Origin: Eubacteriales bacterium
GTDB lineage: Bacteria > Bacillota > Clostridia > Lachnospirales > Lachnospiraceae
DNA length: 64,000 bases
Direction of reading: 5' to 3'
Assembly: GCA_030533405.1 (NCBI GenBank)
Contig: JAUNJF010000011.1
Span: 31,674 to 95,673 of the forward strand
Positions 63,544 through 64,000 of the stretch are shown here, piece by piece. Under the pieces are notes generated by a model, which was not told where the DNA came from, did not search any database, and saw nothing but the letters and a program-made list of their open reading frames with translations. Within the stretch, counting starts at the first letter, position 1. Every line of letters begins with the position of its first letter. Made by a program: the position numbers and the translations under genes.

Positions 63544-63882
63544 CTATACCTCCTTCATAATAAACAATTCAACAACTTCTTTGGTTAATTCCCATTCTGC
63601 ACATTTTTCTTTGTAATACTCTCGTCCAACATCTGTAATTCGATAGTAGGTTCTCTTCTTACCACCTGTCGCATCCTGATCTGAAAATGATTCCACATAT
63701 CCATTCTTTTCCATTCGTGTAAATGCAGAGTACAATGTTGTTTCTTTGATAATATACTTCTCATCTGAGAGCATTCGAATCTGTTTCGAAATCTCATATC
63801 CATAAGAAGGTTTCTCCATTAACAGAAACAATATAATCGTGTCATTATATCCACGAATGACATCACTACTAATATTGGTCAT
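63544..63882 (-). CDS. PadR-family transcriptional regulator
   Basis: A 112-aa winged-helix regulator of the short (s-PadR) type. DNA-binding features are ILFLLMEKPSYGYEISKQI and ETTLYSAFTRMEKNGYVESF with the beta-wing GGKKRTYYRIT. Only a short C-terminal dimer helix follows. GGAGG six bases upstream supports the ATG. It probably represses its own operon through the GTAT-N5-ATAC repeat at the -10. Confidence 0.9.
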   Translation of the reverse strand: MTNISSDVIRGYNDTIILFLLMEKPSYGYEISKQIRMLSDEKYIIKETTLYSAFTRMEKNGYVESFSDQDATGGKKRTYYRITDVGREYYKEKCAEWELTKEVVELFIMKEV

Positions 63883-63905
63883 TCCACATCCTCCTGTTCT
63901 ATTCC

Positions 63906-63918
63906 GTATTATAGATAC
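63906..63918 (-). promoter_or_regulatory. Likely PadR operator overlapping the operon -10
   Basis: Inverted repeat GTAT-N5-ATAC overlaps TATAAT (63908-63913 on the minus strand), 25 bp before the padR ATG. No good -35 was found at 17 bp. The remaining bases to 64000 show no gene. Confidence 0.5.
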
Positions 63919-64000
63919 TTTCTAATCAAAAGATCCTTAATTCTTGTTTCTTTGCACGCGCTTTTGCTCCACCTATCGTACTACGTCTATCATATTATGT

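Overview
The window reads as a chromosomal segment of a low-GC, Gram-positive, spore-forming anaerobe of the class Clostridia, most like the family Lachnospiraceae. The evidence is the ftsZ-spoIIGA-sigE-sigG order, a division and cell-wall (dcw) cluster carrying spoVD, the spore-membrane genes spoVAD/spoVAE, glycogen genes glgA/glgB, AT-rich intergenic DNA, strong AGGAGG ribosome-binding sites and many intrinsic terminators. Species cannot be fixed from the sequence alone.

Layout. 1-7.1 kb: the edge of a membrane sensor, a D-2-hydroxyacid dehydrogenase, an ArgD-like aminotransferase, an MscS channel, glycogen branching enzyme and a small P-loop kinase-like protein. 7.1-22.5 kb: a long minus-strand sporulation, division and wall block, transcribed mraZ-rsmH-ftsL-pbp2B | spoVD | murD-ftsW-murA-divIB | ftsZ | spoIIGA-sigE-sigG. 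The bars mark breaks for which I see a promoter and/or terminator. mraZ has a near-consensus promoter followed by five GTGGT repeats at exact 10-bp spacing, a likely MraZ autoregulatory operator. spoIIGA has a Spo0A box 21 bp upstream of its -10. 22.5-30 kb: lgt, ychF, an orphan GGDEF fragment, a BspA-like leucine-rich-repeat surface protein and a large YhgE/Pip membrane protein divergent from a TetR regulator with an obvious operator. 30.8-40.6 kb: MATE exporter, yebC, AI-2E-type permease, AAA+ ATPase plus LysR regulator, serS, glgA and a YfbR-like nucleotidase.

40.6-43.5 kb is the most unusual part. It holds two identical 66-bp hairpin repeats, each with a 14-codon ORF; a membrane/zinc-ribbon gene broken by a one-base frameshift; and two identical tRNA-Gly(GCC) genes. 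Each tRNA is followed by a tandem array of about 148-bp structured units that each end in a copy of the last 11 nt of the tRNA. A 46-aa membrane peptide and a voltage-gated-type potassium channel lie between the two tRNA modules.

43.5-64 kb: an orphan type IV-like prepilin, a 695-aa protein of unknown function, a methyltransferase-Hsp33 operon, a secreted SH3/glucosaminidase protein with a cohesin-like partner, an HscC-type Hsp70-TPR-HflX operon, a class A penicillin-binding protein, spoVAD-spoVAE, a small lipoprotein, a degenerate CbiT-like protein and a PadR-DUF1700-DUF4097 envelope-response operon.

Most of the window is ordinary housekeeping and sporulation DNA. The best candidates for something undescribed are the tRNA-Gly-linked arrays, the 66-bp repeats before the yfbR-like gene, and a pair of three-way-junction-like modules before the MATE gene. 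I saw no CRISPR array, insertion sequence, prophage or recognisable defence system.
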